A DNA stretch of 64,000 nt from Daucus carota subsp. sativus (lineage: Eukaryota > Streptophyta > Magnoliopsida > Apiales > Apiaceae). The position numbers and the translations under genes were made by a program. The stretch is taken from contig NC_030381.2 of assembly GCF_001625215.2 (NCBI RefSeq), forward strand, positions 49,685,214 to 49,749,213, written 5' to 3'. Below are positions 49,766 to 61,783 of this stretch, one piece after another; within the stretch, counting starts at the first letter, position 1, and each line of letters begins with the position of its first letter. Below the pieces are notes generated by a model. It ran no database searches. It saw only the letters and a program-made list of their open reading frames with translations, and was not told where the DNA came from.

Positions 49766-50704
49766 TTAGACAATGATAATGAGTAATGCTATGTACCCCA
49801 AATTCTGTCCCAAATTCTTTTTCCAAATAACGTGTCAAGACACATGGATTGTAATGATTAGAAAAACAGTACTCACCTTACTGCTCTGTTTTGTGCAATT
49901 ACTGCTATATGTTACTACTTTCTTTCTTTTTGAACGTTTCACTTTTTTAAATTTCAAAATTTACCAAAAAATAGTAAAATTTTATAATACAAAGATTAAC
50001 TACCTCTGGACCACATTTGTAAAGAGTTCAAGCTCTTCCAGTGTACCATAAACATCATAAACATCATCATAAACACCAATCAGCTCCACTGATTTGGCCA
50101 TCGCTTCTCTGCAAGATCTATGTTGAGGGTCGCTTGAAGCCACCATACCCCACAGATAAGATGCCACCAGCCTATCTCTGGCAAAGGGAAGTTTCTTTCC
50201 CATGTCTAATCTAGTCCACCAGCTAAATCTCAAAAGGGTTTGTATTAGTTAAGAATCTATAGTCGTTTAATGTATCAATTAACTTATACATGTATAAAAT
50301 TAAATTTTACCTCGACAATTCCTTGAGCTCTTCTTGGTACAACGCTTGCCTGATGTTAAAGTCTAACTTTGCAAATTCCAGAATTGCTGGGATCATGACA
50401 CCACTTCTTTGATACAAATTTATGTACCACCTTACATCAAATGCAGGGACACTCCATTGTAGTGGAAGATGTAAAGCATGTCTCACTTGCATCTCGAGAT
50501 CCGAATCCATGGTATTTTCGAGGCACTCTTTAAGTAATCTACTTGTTAACAACGAAGCCTCCTCCATGAGGGACTCTCCTTCCACAGAAAAATATGAGGC
50601 CTCATACAAACTTAACAGTCCTTGGACATCTGAATGAATACTTTCATCAAAGATCCCATTTTGGGTAAATTTGTTAAAGCCCTCTGCCCAGTCAAAAGTA
50701 AATA

Positions 50705-50939
50705 CTCCCTCCGTCTCATTTTAACTGCTTTTGACTTTTTTACACGTATTTTAAGATGTTAAAAAAATTACATCTAAACATGATTATTTTTTATAAAATT
50801 TATATCAAATAAAAGTTTAGAGTCTAAACTTTTATTTGATATAAGAATTGAAATTTTTTATTGAGTGTAGATATTGTTTTTTTACATCTCAATATACGTG
50901 TTAAAAAGTCAAACATCAGTTAAAATGGGACAGAGGGAG
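50705..50939. mobile_element. Stowaway MITE, 235 bp
   Basis: It begins CTCCCTCCGTCTCATTTTAA and ends TTAAAATGGGACAGAGGGAG, with TA on both sides. It is 20 bp from the inferred TPS exon 3 acceptor. Confidence 0.92.
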
Positions 50940-51015
50940 TATATGTTAGTAAAGATATCGCGTCTGAGCAATTCTGCAGTCAAAATGACTACTTCCGGAA
51001 GAGTACTGCTAGGGC

Positions 51016-51177
51016 CTAGGTGCACATAATTGTGTACAAATTTTTTGTACATAATGATGTAGCAAGTGATGTGATGAATTTTAATTGGGGTTGTTGATGT
51101 AAATGCAGGGAGCCATTCCAATTAAAACCCGCCACATGTCATTATGTATATGTTTTTGTACACAATTATGTGCACCA
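51016..51177. mobile_element. Small TIR element (GGTGCACATAATTGTGTAC)
   Basis: GGTGCACATAATTGTGTACA at the left is matched by its inverse at the right (GTACACAATTATGTGCACC). Inner TTTTAATTGGGG and CCAATTAAAACCC are also inverted. The target duplication is not clear. Confidence 0.75.
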
Positions 51178-51231
51178 ATCATTTTCCTTTCCTGAATTCA
51201 AATTTCAAGAAAGATCTTACCCGCAGGCCCG

Positions 51232-52137
51232 TAGGGATGGCAACGGGTCGGGTCGGTTCGGATATCTGTGATATCCGAACCCGAACCCGAAAATTTTCAC
51301 CAAACCCGAACCCGATCCGAACCCGTTTGGATTTGAAAAACAAAACCCGAACCCGATCCAACGGATTTCGGATCGGGTTCGGATTTATCCAAACCCGAAT
51401 TATCCAAACACCAAAGCGAGTGAATCTCATCCGAGGCAGACGCAGGAGACGCCGAGTAGTACGGCGGCGTGACGACGGCCTGAGGAGACTGTTGAGCCTG
51501 GGCCTGAGCCTACATCATCATCCACTGCTCTTAATTCATCGGCGGCGGCGCGTGCTGGTATTGTTGTTGTTGCTGGGGTTCGATCGCCATCGGAGCCATC
51601 TGTGGTGGAATTACTCCACTCTCTTGCATCATCTTCACACATAATAATTGAATTAAAATTCAAGACTAGGGTTTGTCGATATGAATTGAAACGCTAAGAT
51701 AGATGAAGAGATGGATGGACAGAGATACAATGGATTCTAGAAGAAGACAAACCCTAATAAGCCTGGTAATTGAAAAGGTAGATACTGTATTTATTTACTA
51801 TTTAGTAATTTACTATAATATATAATATTATTAAATAATACTGTAAATTGAAATTATAAGTATTTATAGATATCATGGACCAAAAGATTATAAATAATAT
51901 ATAATTTATAATTGATATTATTCGGATTTTTTTTCGGATTTCGGGTTTGGATCGGGTTCGGATTTCGGGTCGGGTTTCGATACGGAATACCTAATATCCA
52001 AATCCAAATCCAAACTCGTTCGGGTCTAAAAATCAAATCCAAATCCAAATCCAAATTCAAAATATCGGGTTCGGTAAAATCCATTCGTGTCGAAAAGGTC
52101 GGGTATCCATTCAGATCGGTTTTTTCTGCCATCCCTA
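51232..52137. mobile_element. Non-autonomous hAT element, 906 bp
   Basis: It begins TAGGGATGGCA and ends TGCCATCCCTA. The 8-bp duplication CAGGCCCG is perfect (51224-51231, 52138-52145). GGGTTCGGAT-type subterminal repeats lie at both ends. It sits inside TPS intron 2 and has no transposase. Confidence 0.95.
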
Positions 52138-53300
52138 CAGGCCCGTCCTAAACATTCAGGGGCTTGTGCTATATAAAAAAATTTGGCTAATAATAATATT
52201 TTTTTTATCCTTGAGAATGAAGTTAATTGGTATGGGTATTGATTCAAGCAATAAAAGTAGTATAGAATTTGATACATACGCCCACATGATGTGTTCTCCA
52301 CGAAGAAGGCGTAAGTTTGGAAGACTGAAAGTTTTGATATGAGATTGTTTTTAATTCTAGGTAATATATTATATATATATATTATAAATGGGCCAAGATA
52401 TATTTGGGGGCTTTTTCAATTGGGCTGTTTCACTCTCTTGTAACGGGGGCTGCTTACCTGAGCATATTTAATGTCCATACAGTCAAAATGACTATTCGTG
52501 ATACAATGCTAATGCAGTTAAAATGGCGTGATACATGCCCATGCAGTCAAAATCACTCAAATTTGGTGAAAGATCTTACCCGAGGATATATAATGCCCAT
52601 GCTGTCTAAGAAGCCTGAATTCAAGAGCAGTAGCATGCAAGTTCTTATCAGAAGTAGTCTCACTATTCTGACCATTATGTTGTATGCTCTTTAAGGCATG
52701 TTTAATTTCATCCTGAAAATGGTAGTCCAATCCAACTCTCTGCAACTGATCAATGAGCTCAAGCTGATCTAACGGCTCGGCCACATTTTTGAATATCATT
52801 CTCACCTCTTCTTTCAACTCAGAAGCTCGTGCATCAATTGCTTCACCCTGTTACATTATATGACATTCAATTAGTGCATAATAATCGTACTTATGTTCAA
52901 CTGTATATAAATGACACACAATACTAAAACAAAAAACAAACGAAAAATTACAGTGTATTCAGTTTTCATAGACTGGAAGAAATTGTTGTCCCACAGGCAA
53001 GGTTTGTAGTTCCCCGATCTCCTTAATTACAGTAGGCTTTGGGGGAGCTGGAACCTTTACTTTTCCAGCGACGGATTTGATGACAGACCTGTAGGCCGTC
53101 ACCGCTTTAGGCTTGCATGGGGTAACTCTCTGAAAGTTGATCAGAGAAGAAACTGAAAATATAGCTGCCATTATTCTATAGTGAGTAAACTATGAACTGT
53201 GACTGTATGTGATGCTGCATGGAGGCATTACCATGCACTCTACTTATAGTGAAGCCTGAAATGGTGATGAGTACATACGTATAGGGCTTGCAGGCCACGT

Positions 53301-53323
53301 GCATGTCTTCAAAATTGGTGTAC
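53301..53323 (-). promoter_or_regulatory. Conserved upstream motif of the terpene synthase
   Basis: GCATGTCTTCAAAATTGG followed by TGTACC, 130 bp upstream of the TPS ATG. Related copies: 43409-43430 (P450 upstream), 45471-45500 (promoter relic) and 53751-53770. A CACGTG core lies immediately beside it (53297-53302). Confidence 0.5.
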
Positions 53324-53339
53324 CAGGGTCTTTTAATTA

Positions 53340-53722
53340 AAAATTCGATAGTACTTCAATCAACACAATCTGAATTTGCATAATTTCGTTAAACAAGTTG
53401 AGTTGTCGACGAGTACAAAATCAACCAATTAATTAGTGTATTTAGTTTCCACATATGCCAACTATAGTTGAACTATCACACTTCCATAGTTCAATCAACA
53501 AAATCTGAATTTGCACAATTTCATTAAATTAGTCAGATTGTCATGAGTACAAAATCTGAAAATCTGTTTTTTTTTTTCAGTTTCCACATATGGCAACTAG
53601 CTAGTTGAACTATCAGAGTATGTATATGATTGTCCATGAGTACAAAATCTGAAAATCTGAATTTTTCTAGTTTCCACATATGGCAACTAGCTAGTTGAAC
53701 TATCAGAGTATATATATAGGGA
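53340..53722. repeat. Tandem repeats upstream of the terpene synthase
   Basis: Two near-identical units of about 90 bp (53545-53722) contain GAGTACAAAATCTGAAAATC, AGTTTCCACATATGGCAACT and TAGTTGAACTATCAGAGTAT. A third, degenerate unit occupies 53405-53490. Confidence 0.85.
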
Positions 53723-54605
53723 ATTAATTAGTCTGGCATGGTGGGGTGCTGCATGTCTTCAATGTGTACCACGAATTTTGCTCAACCAGCCCGCCAAATT
53801 TCTCTATCAACATCCCAAATTTGCATGCTTTAACCAATTAAAAGGGATGAACAACTTTTGAATAGAAAAATGAATTTGAATCGACCGCAATTTACTCCGG
53901 TGGAGGGTATACCAAAACCTTATACACCGGTAGAGTGTGCATGCGTGGATGTGAATGCACCTCATTTTTAATTTCAAAATCATAGAGAATAAAATGAAGA
54001 TTTATCTTGGTGTGTCTATGTGAATATAGAAGCTACAAACCCTATCCAATTCAGCTTAACCTAAGAATGGAATCATATATATCTTTTTATTTTTTCCAAA
54101 GATAAATCAACAGCTGTTGATATGTGTCTAGAGAAGACGTATTAATGGACTGAAGTTAATCCAGGACGAAAAGGTTCCTAAGACGTGACAATGCTGGGTG
54201 CAACAATTTTGGGTGGGTTGAGGAGAGTTTGATTCTTGAAGCAGAGGTGTAATTAACAGGTTTTTAGTTAAGACGATTAAGAACCATACATGCTTGAGTT
54301 GGTGAAAACTGGAAAGAAATACCAAAAAGAATCGATTTTTTAAAGAATGAAGTGAAGAACTGGTGATTGGTTTGTGTGTTATTATTGTGGTTTGTATTTG
54401 GTTTAGTTCAGTTGCTAAAGATGATGCCCATGTAGGCAATATACACAGAATTATGATGGCCGTAGAATGATGTAAAAGTTTCTTCTAGTTTTTATGCTAT
54501 TAAAAGTTGTATGGAGGAGTGCACACAAACAAAGTATTGGAGTACAAAATTGGACAAAATATAATCTAGCGATTTAAATCCTAATTTTTAACCGAGTGTA
54601 ATGAT

Positions 54606-55912
54606 TAGGGGTGAGCATTCGGTCGGTTCGGTTCAAAACCGAACCGAACCGAAATAACCGAAAACCGAAATATGCTTTTTCCTTAAACCGAACCGAACCG
54701 AATTATTATTTTAAACCGAACCGAACCAACCGAATTATTTCGGTTCGGTTTCGGTTTTGGTTTGGAAAAACCGAAATTCTTAAAAACTCTGTAACTATAA
54801 TGCACCAGAGAGTTTGTGCTGTGCGAAATAGCTCATACCAGGCGTTTCAAATTAGAGATCATAGCACTATAAAGCCGTAAAACCAGTAAAAGCAAAGCAT
54901 ACTCTATCTACCCATCTACGGTCGTGGTAATGGATGCAATCTTCTCATCTTCAGTTTAGATTTATATCAGGGCCGTCTGGGAGAATTTTGGGGCCCTGTG
55001 CTAAAATATGAATTAGGCCCCAAATGATAAAAAAAATATGTATATTATAAAAGTAAATAAATAATTAAAATATTATTTTTTTATAAAATTAAAACAGGTC
55101 ACTTAAAATAAAATAAATAATGCTATTAAATAATCAGTAATTCTAATATTTTAAACAAAATTTATATATGAATTTATTTGAGATATATCTATATTTCATT
55201 GAAAAGAATGAAATTTATAGTACATATGGAAAAATATCATATGTAAAAAACATTATGAAAACATTTAATAAAAGAATAATTATTATAAAAAAAGTAAAGA
55301 TACAACACAAAAGAATTTAAAATGCAAATAGACATAATAAACTAATCTATTAGATTATGTAATTATTTGTCTATAAATAAAAAGAATGAAAATATATATA
55401 AAATTTTTAATTTTCAATTTCATTCTCTAAATTTTTTTTTATTAAATAAAACATTGAGTTCTAAATTTTGAGGCCCCTATAGTTTTGGGGCCCTGTGCCG
55501 TCGCCCACCTTGCACGTCTCAAAAACCGGCCCTGATTTATATACAACCCACACACTGAGATCAGGCAGAATTGTGCCTAATAAGCTCGCTGATCAGCAAA
55601 ACTGATCTAAAACTACATAAAAAGTTAGCAAATGACATCCTTAATCAGAGTTTAGGACATTAGATTCTAGGATTATCCATAAATAATGTATATAAAATAT
55701 ATATTTTTTATACATAATAAAAAGTTCGGTTATTTCGGTTTAAACCGAAATATTATATCAGAAACCGAACCGAACCGATATTTTTTTCGGTTTAAACCGA
55801 AAAACCGAATTAACCGAAATTTTGAAAAAAATGAAACCGAACCGAACCGAAATTATACGGTTCGGTTCGGTTTTACGGTTTTACGGTTTCGGTTCGGTTT
55901 TGCTCACCCCTA
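54606..55912. mobile_element. hAT element, 1307 bp including a nested hAT
   Basis: It begins TAGGGGTGAGCA and ends TGCTCACCCCTA, with the perfect 8-bp repeat GTAATGAT on both sides (54598-54605, 55913-55920). Subterminal AACCGAACCGAA/TTCGGTTCGG repeats lie at both ends. It is interrupted by the element at 54968-55534. Confidence 0.95.
54968..55534. mobile_element. Nested hAT-like element, 567 bp
   Basis: It begins CAGGGCCGTCTGG and ends AACCGGCCCTG. The 8-bp duplication ATTTATAT is perfect (54960-54967, 55535-55542). Near both ends TTTTGGGGCCCTGTGC occurs in direct orientation. It lies inside the larger hAT, so it is younger. Confidence 0.93.
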
Positions 55913-55999
55913 GTAATGATTAGTGATCCGAATGAAAATTTTTGAGAGTATAATAATGTGAATGAAAACTTTTTAAGTTGGATGACTTAATTTCAAGTT

Positions 56000-56450
56000 T
56001 TCAATCCGTGAGCGATCAAACAGAGAATTTACAATATATAAGTCCTAACCCTTGTAGAAATATCTGAGTAGAAAATCTAGGTAGAACACAGCTTCTGTCC
56101 AGACTCTGTTCAGCTTGCTGTTATCACATAACAGCTCGCTGTTTTCAACTACTGCAAAATTGAATTAGCAGATACAAAACGGCAGGTTAAAGCAAGTAAT
56201 ATCAAAAGAGTAGGCTTTATATTAAAGCAGCTTGCTGAAGTGTGATCATCAAAACTTGTGATTTACAATCTCCCCTTTTTGATGATTACACTTATTTCAG
56301 GAGATTCTCCCCCTGAATTTTATAATACCAGAACTCTCCCTGAATTTTATAATTCCTGCAATCTTGTTAGTCCAACAACAAAAATACATTCCACTAAATA
56401 ACATTTACTTACTCCTGAAACCTAGAACAGATATTAATTTGTAAGGCATA
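56000..56450 (-). mobile_element. copia-type retrotransposon remnant (PPT and LTR start)
   Basis: On the minus strand AAAAAGGGGAGATTGTAAATC forms a polypurine tract followed by TG at 56267, the usual copia 3' LTR junction. It is preceded by an ATCAAAAAGGGGAGA-type sequence and CAGGGGGAGAATC. The left limit of the LTR is unclear and no polyprotein is present. Confidence 0.55.
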
Positions 56451-57989
56451 TAAGCCTGCATTGTCAAGAAAAAAAAACACGGGTTAACCGATATTTAAGC
56501 TTGAAACCAAATTAACCACGTTTGAATTTGTTCTCCTCTTCGTAATATCACGCTCCTCACCATTGACCTTTGGAGTCTTTGAAATAAATTCCTAACTAAA
56601 ACACACTATTTATCGTATCAACCTCGTCATTTTTATTTTTTGCAAAAATTTATTTTTCAAAAAATTATGAATAAATTGTATTTTCATTTTTTTTTTCAAA
56701 TTTACGTGTTCGAACTATATACAACCACGTACAACAAAATCAGCATACAATCAGTGACCGAACTGGGATTAAAATTTTGGGATGGCTCAAATATTTAATT
56801 ATATCCCCAAGCATTTCACTGCCAATGATCACCCAAAAAAGACTAAAAAAATATCTCACTACTTTCTAAACATAGTTTTGTTTAACTTTTTGTTGTCTTT
56901 ATTGAAGCATATTCTTTATCTTACAAGCACCCCTAACCAAATTCACAATATGATTCTAGGAACTAACAAATCAATATAATTAAAACTAACAAAAAAGTCT
57001 AAATTATCATTCTAATTTCTAAATATTAATTTGTTTTAATTTGTAAATCAGCACTTCTTATTCTTTTTCTGTTAAATAATTCTTTATATGTTTTAATATG
57101 ATTTTACAAAACAAGCCCCTCTCGATTTATAGTTGGACTTTTTAAAAAATTATGTTGACATTTATAATTCAGCGGAGGTAAAAAAAAGATATTTACACTT
57201 TTTTTAGAGGTCAGGGGTCAGGGGTAGCTCTAACATCCTCTAGCCTCCTTCTAATTCCGCCACTGCATACAATATAATCGAAAGTAATTCCAATTTTTTC
57301 CGAATACTAGTTGTTTTAAGTTGTATTTAGTTGCAGATTGTGTATTAAAAAATCGAATAAAATTGTTTTTAGTTGCAAATAGTATTTTCGTAAATATTTT
57401 GAAAAATAATAAAACAGTAAGAAAATTAAGAATACCTAGTAATTTCCCTAATTTCTTAACCATCCCAATATTATCATGAGCACATTTAACCTTTCCAAAC
57501 TTTTTTGTTTTTAAAGAGAACCCTTCCAACCTTACTCACATTTCATCAAACAGTAAATTGCCATCATCTTCCTCTTTGTTTAAATGATCTAGATGAAAAT
57601 TCTCGTCACTACTATCATGTAGTGTAATCACTACTTTCAAAAGATTTATGCGATTCAAATTTCTTCCTAAAATTTTTATGTAAAAGTTTGGTGAATCTGT
57701 AAGATATTTTGTTTTGATCATACGGATTATACTCATTAATTAGTAATATATTAAAAATAATATGTCATTATTTTAAGTTTTTATGAATAAAATATATTAC
57801 TTTAATATGATAAGAGATGATATAAAATCTTGCTGCAAGTCCCTGTCAAAAAAAAAAAAAATCTGGCTGCAAGTCAAAAACCGGAGGCCGTCACATAGCC
57901 AAACTCATTCATTACAAAATTCTGTTAAACTTCTCGGGGAGGTATTTCATGGTAAATTAGAGGGCGCCCAACACGCTCATAGATGTGCT

Positions 57990-58878
57990 GGGCAGTGGGC
58001 AGAACTGTGTGTGTATAAGCTATTGTTGTTATTATGCATTGCTATATATATTAGAAAATAACGTCCTGAATCAACAATCAATTTCGAAGCCTATATAATA
58101 GAATATCGGTAGAGAAATTATTTGTAATTATAACAGGTGTAATGGGTCATATATGTTAAAATCAGATGGCAGTCTTTTGTGGAATGAATTATTTTTATAT
58201 TCCAGATTACGAAAATTATGTTCTATGATTGCGCAAGATAATCATATATATTCACACACCTTTTTGATATTATAAAAGTAGCATACTCATGCTATACTTT
58301 TTTTTTTGAACAGAAGCATACTCATGCTATACTTAATTATCACTAGAAAAAAAGGCGGCCACTATTGTCGGAATATAATATTTTCGACCATCAATGATTG
58401 GAAAAAATTTCAAAAAAGAGCTGGTCGAACATAAACTAGTCGAATTTCAAAATACGATTGAAAAATATATATAATTTCGACCGACTTTTCGACCGCAAAG
58501 TTTTGACTAGAAACGATCGAAGCACTGACTGTTTCACCACAGTTATGAAACTTCAGCAACAAAATTTGAAATTTTCACTTTACCACCCAAAATTTTAAAT
58601 TTTGATCGAAATTATAAATTCGATTGCAATTTCAGACCGTTTATGATCGTTTTCGACTGTTTATGGTTGCTTATACTATTTTCGACCATTTAATTTGGAT
58701 CGTTTTTATTATCATCTGTTAACGGTCAAAAATAGACAACGGTCAAGAATAATTATCAAAACAATTTCTTTTATACATGATACATATTAACGTAGAAAAC
58801 TCAAATTACCACAAGATGAATGCTGAAATCATGTCCGCAGAGTCCATAAAACCATATACTTCTACTCCCCCGAGCTAG
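57990..58878 (+). pseudogene. Truncated BAHD acyltransferase duplicate (promoter plus first codons)
   Basis: 58070-58320 matches the promoter of the intact gene (60130-60400): AGCCTATATAATAGAATATCG, CAGATGGCAGTCTTTTGTGG and AATCATATATATTCACACACC have counterparts in order. After a CACTA insertion, ATG at 58816 reads MNAEIMSAESIKPYTSTPPS and then TAG at 58876. The intact paralogue reads MNVEILSRELIKPYTSTPPS at the same place. Nothing of the remaining 428 codons follows. Confidence 0.85.
58341..58776. mobile_element. CACTA-type non-autonomous element
   Basis: It begins CACTAGAAAAAAAGGCGGCC. The interior is rich in TTTCGACC/GGTCGAAA units, and the right side reads GGTCAAAAATAGACAACGG then TTTCTTTTATA. 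The right terminus is degenerate. It sits in the promoter of the truncated BAHD copy; the intact copy lacks it. Confidence 0.7.
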
Positions 58879-60436
58879 CCTTCAGGATTATAAAAATATT
58901 GAAGTGATAGGTTTTCTTTAAAAAAAAATTTATAGTCAAAATCGTTTCTTATAGGCAACTTTCTTAATAAAAATATGAGACTCAAATCAAAATTTGTATA
59001 TATACATGTCCCAAATCAAAATTTGTCGCGTGTCATAATTTTCATTATTTATTTTAATACGGTAAAGTAGTACAAGTTGTATAGATGTGTGCAGTCTGGG
59101 TTTGAAAGACTTGACCATCATCTTTTCCATGCTAAACTGTGAGCCCTTTGCTCAGTGGATGAGTACTTGAGTATATATGGGCAGAAAATTCCAGAGAACT
59201 TATCCTGAATAAAAATCTAAATGTGTGGCCTGATAAATTAATTTTATGTTAAAGTACGTTGTTTCATTTGTTATCAACTATTATTAGGAAAAGAATCAAA
59301 TATTTTTAATGATTTGTGAAATCATTGGGTTCATGTATATTATATTGAAAACTTACTAAATAATGATAGTATAACTATAAAATTAACACGTACACGATGT
59401 ATAAACCTAAGCCTCAATAGATTAATAATATTAAATAATTAATTGATAAATTTCTAGGATCATATTGAAATTGGATCTTTATGATAAATTAATAATTCAT
59501 TGAATTTATTGGATAACTATTTTATTCTTGATCTCATATCATAATATAATTCATTATTATAATTTACATTAGAAATAAATATTTGATTTAAGATGTAGTT
59601 AGGTAATTCACATCTAATTTTTGTAATTGACCCTTCTTTATTTCTGTGAAATATTTTAATTCATCACGTAGCTCTTGTATCTGTATTTGAAGACACATTC
59701 AACAAGTTTTGCCACTATAAATTAGACTTTTATCGTCAATCAAAAAAGATTTTTGATAGCGATTTTCAGAAGCAGTATATGAAAAGAAACACCATAAAGT
59801 TTATCAATTTATATTTGCTATAATTTTTTTTTAAAATACCATTTTAGTTAACATGATGTATGTGAAAAATTAAATATATCATATTATTATATAGAAGCAA
59901 GAAATGTTCTAATTTTTTTTTGGACAAAAATCAATTAAACAATTGTCCTTGCATATATAATGTTATATAATTCGATATACAATTATGCATATTACAAGAG
60001 TGTCTTCAATAGCATAAAATCCTTAGCTAAAATTCATTAAATAATTACACAAATAAAAAATCATAGAGATTACGAAAAATACCAACTTCAACCTCACTTT
60101 CTCCTTAGCTAAAACAAATGGTCCAGCAGAATCTGCAATTAATTTCTAAGCCTATAATATTAGAATATCGGTAGAGAGAGGGGAGTAGGGTTGTAATTAT
60201 TAATCGAAGAATTTTAACCGGTTATCTAGAATAGCAGGTGTCACGTTTAAATCAGATGTTAGTCTTTTGTAGAATAAATTACTTTAATACATCAGAGTAC
60301 CAAAATTATCTTTATGGTTGTGGAAGAAAATCATATATACACACCTATTTGATACTATAAATGTAGCACATACTGATATGCTACATCACATACTTCCACT
60401 GTACTTGCTAATGTACAAAACTCAAATTGCAGCAAG
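58879..60436. other. Intergenic; promoter of the BAHD gene
   Basis: No gene. 59690-59820 is similar to 46790-46900. A TATA-like ACTATAAATG lies near 60354, 80 bp before the BAHD ATG. Confidence 0.5.
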
Positions 60437-61783
60437 ATGAATGTTGAAATCTTATCCAGAGAGCTCATAAAACCATATACTTCTACTCCCCCGAGCCTTG
60501 GTCGTTACAAGATATCAATAGTAGATGAGTTATCCCCTGTAATGAATGTTCCTACGATCTTTTATTACGCTGCTGACATTCACGGCAGTGGTATAGAGAA
60601 TGGCACTAGTATTTCTAGGTGCATGCACTTGAAAAAATCGCTATCCAGGGTCTTAACCAGATTCTATCCGTTTGCTGGAAGATACGTGAAAGAAAGTTAC
60701 ATGGTTGATTGTAGTGATCAAGGTGCTGAATTCGTGGAAGCCAAAGTTGATATTCGCCTTGATGAAATTATTGGCCAGGGGAAGGATTTGAAGGTTGAGT
60801 TGCTTAATTCTTTACTTCCGCGTCCAATTGGTGCAGGCGATGAAATCACTGATCCTGTGCTAGCTATACAAGTAAGTTTTTTTACTTGTGGCGGATGGGC
60901 TATTGGGGTGTTGAGCTCACATAGAATTGCAGACATTTCAACCACCAGCACGCTCATTAAGGAATGGGCCATTGAGGCAAAGCTACTATTGGGGGGCTAT
61001 GATGAAAATCAAGTTGCAGTGACCCCTCTCTGGAACTCAGCTTCTCTGTTTCCTGGACAAAAATTGTCTGGTCTTCCTCTGGGATTAACCAGGGCTAAAG
61101 AAAATGTTGAGGATCATAAAATTGTTACAAAGAAGTTTTTGTTTAGTAAGAGCGCCATATCAAAAATCCGTGAAAAGGCCAGACTAGACAAGTCAAGCGA
61201 CAGGTTACCAACGAGGGTACAGTCCTTGTGGGGAATAATAGGAAAAGCTATTATCGATATATACGTTGCTGACCCTGAAAAACCAAGGGGATTTTTAATT
61301 ATTCAAGCAGTGAATATAAGGGAAAGAACCGATCCACCCATTCCAAAGCATCAATGTGGAAATCTTTACTTGATATCCACAACTCAATCCGTGGCAGGCG
61401 AAAAAGGGGTGGATTTTGAAGGTCTTGTTTATCAGTGTACGTGCTCTGCGAAGAGAGATGTGGAGATATGTAAGATGTTATTATCAGCGGGCGATGGAGG
61501 TCGATTGATATCTCAAGGCTTCAATGACTTGACAAAAAGCCTTACCAATCCTGAAATTTCTAGTGTCAGCTTGTTTAGCGACTGGAGCAAGTTTCCATTA
61601 TATGAAGCTGATTTTGGCTGGGGAAAGCCTGTTTGGGTCAGTAGCGCCAACATTCCCCTGAGAAATAATGTGTACCTTTTCAGCGAAAAATTTGGAGGAT
61701 CAATAGAAGCCTGGGTAAATTTGCATATAGATGACATGCCTAAATTTGAACAGGATCCCAACATCATGGAATTTACTACTTGA
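60437..61783 (+). CDS. BAHD acyltransferase (vinorine-synthase-like clade)
   Basis: Intronless gene of 448 aa, the normal length. BAHD enzymes transfer acyl groups from acyl-CoA to alcohols or amines in specialised metabolism in the cytosol. The catalytic HxxxD reads HRIAD (His162, Asp166) and the structural DFGWG is at 392-396. FYPFAGRYV, the segment ISRCMHLKKSLSRVL and QCGNLY are further landmarks. The N-terminus resembles clade III members (vinorine synthase, BEAT). The acyl donor and acceptor cannot be inferred. The frame is fully open. A truncated duplicate lies 1.6 kb upstream in the same orientation. With the P450 and the terpene synthase it forms a candidate pathway group. Confidence 0.93.
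   Translation: MNVEILSRELIKPYTSTPPSLGRYKISIVDELSPVMNVPTIFYYAADIHGSGIENGTSISRCMHLKKSLSRVLTRFYPFAGRYVKESYMVDCSDQGAEFVEAKVDIRLDEIIGQGKDLKVELLNSLLPRPIGAGDEITDPVLAIQVSFFTCGGWAIGVLSSHRIADISTTSTLIKEWAIEAKLLLGGYDENQVAVTPLWNSASLFPGQKLSGLPLGLTRAKENVEDHKIVTKKFLFSKSAISKIREKARLDKSSDRLPTRVQSLWGIIGKAIIDIYVADPEKPRGFLIIQAVNIRERTDPPIPKHQCGNLYLISTTQSVAGEKGVDFEGLVYQCTCSAKRDVEICKMLLSAGDGGRLISQGFNDLTKSLTNPEISSVSLFSDWSKFPLYEADFGWGKPVWVSSANIPLRNNVYLFSEKFGGSIEAWVNLHIDDMPKFEQDPNIMEFTT

Larger units (their letters stand above)
50684..52579 (-). other. TPS intron 2, expanded by transposons
   Basis: 1.9 kb, whereas this intron is usually short. It holds a Stowaway MITE (50705-50939), a TIR MITE (51016-51177) and a hAT element (51232-52137). 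The most likely acceptor is GACTGGGCAG at 50684-50693. An alternative acceptor upstream of the Stowaway (CTGCAG near 50980) would place the MITE inside an exon. Confidence 0.6.
53723..58000. other. Intergenic with nested hAT elements and a copia remnant
   Basis: No gene recognised. It includes a hAT with another hAT inside it (54606-55912) and a copia-type LTR/PPT fragment near 56.0-56.45 kb. The open frame at 54128-54439 on the minus strand shows no recognisable protein features. Confidence 0.5.

Noticed and set aside
50909..51121. Frame containing ELLRRDIFTN next to the Stowaway, as a possible longer TPS exon 3
   Set aside because: The phase would fit, but it would add residues absent from the family between the conserved LRQHG and DVQGLLSLYEAS blocks and would need the MITE spliced out separately. 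The nearer acceptor gives the normal length.
51144..51663. Open frames on both strands around 51.2-51.7 kb
   Set aside because: They lie inside the hAT element at 51232-52137 and owe their Arg-rich composition to its GC-rich subterminal repeats.
54128..54439. 103-codon minus-strand frame
   Set aside because: It has no recognisable domain, no partner exons, and a Ser/Thr/Leu mix expected of random AT-rich sequence.
54611..55913. Plus-strand frames rich in Asn-Arg-Thr-Glu-Pro repeats
   Set aside because: They are translations of the AACCGAACCG subterminal repeats of a hAT element, not genes.
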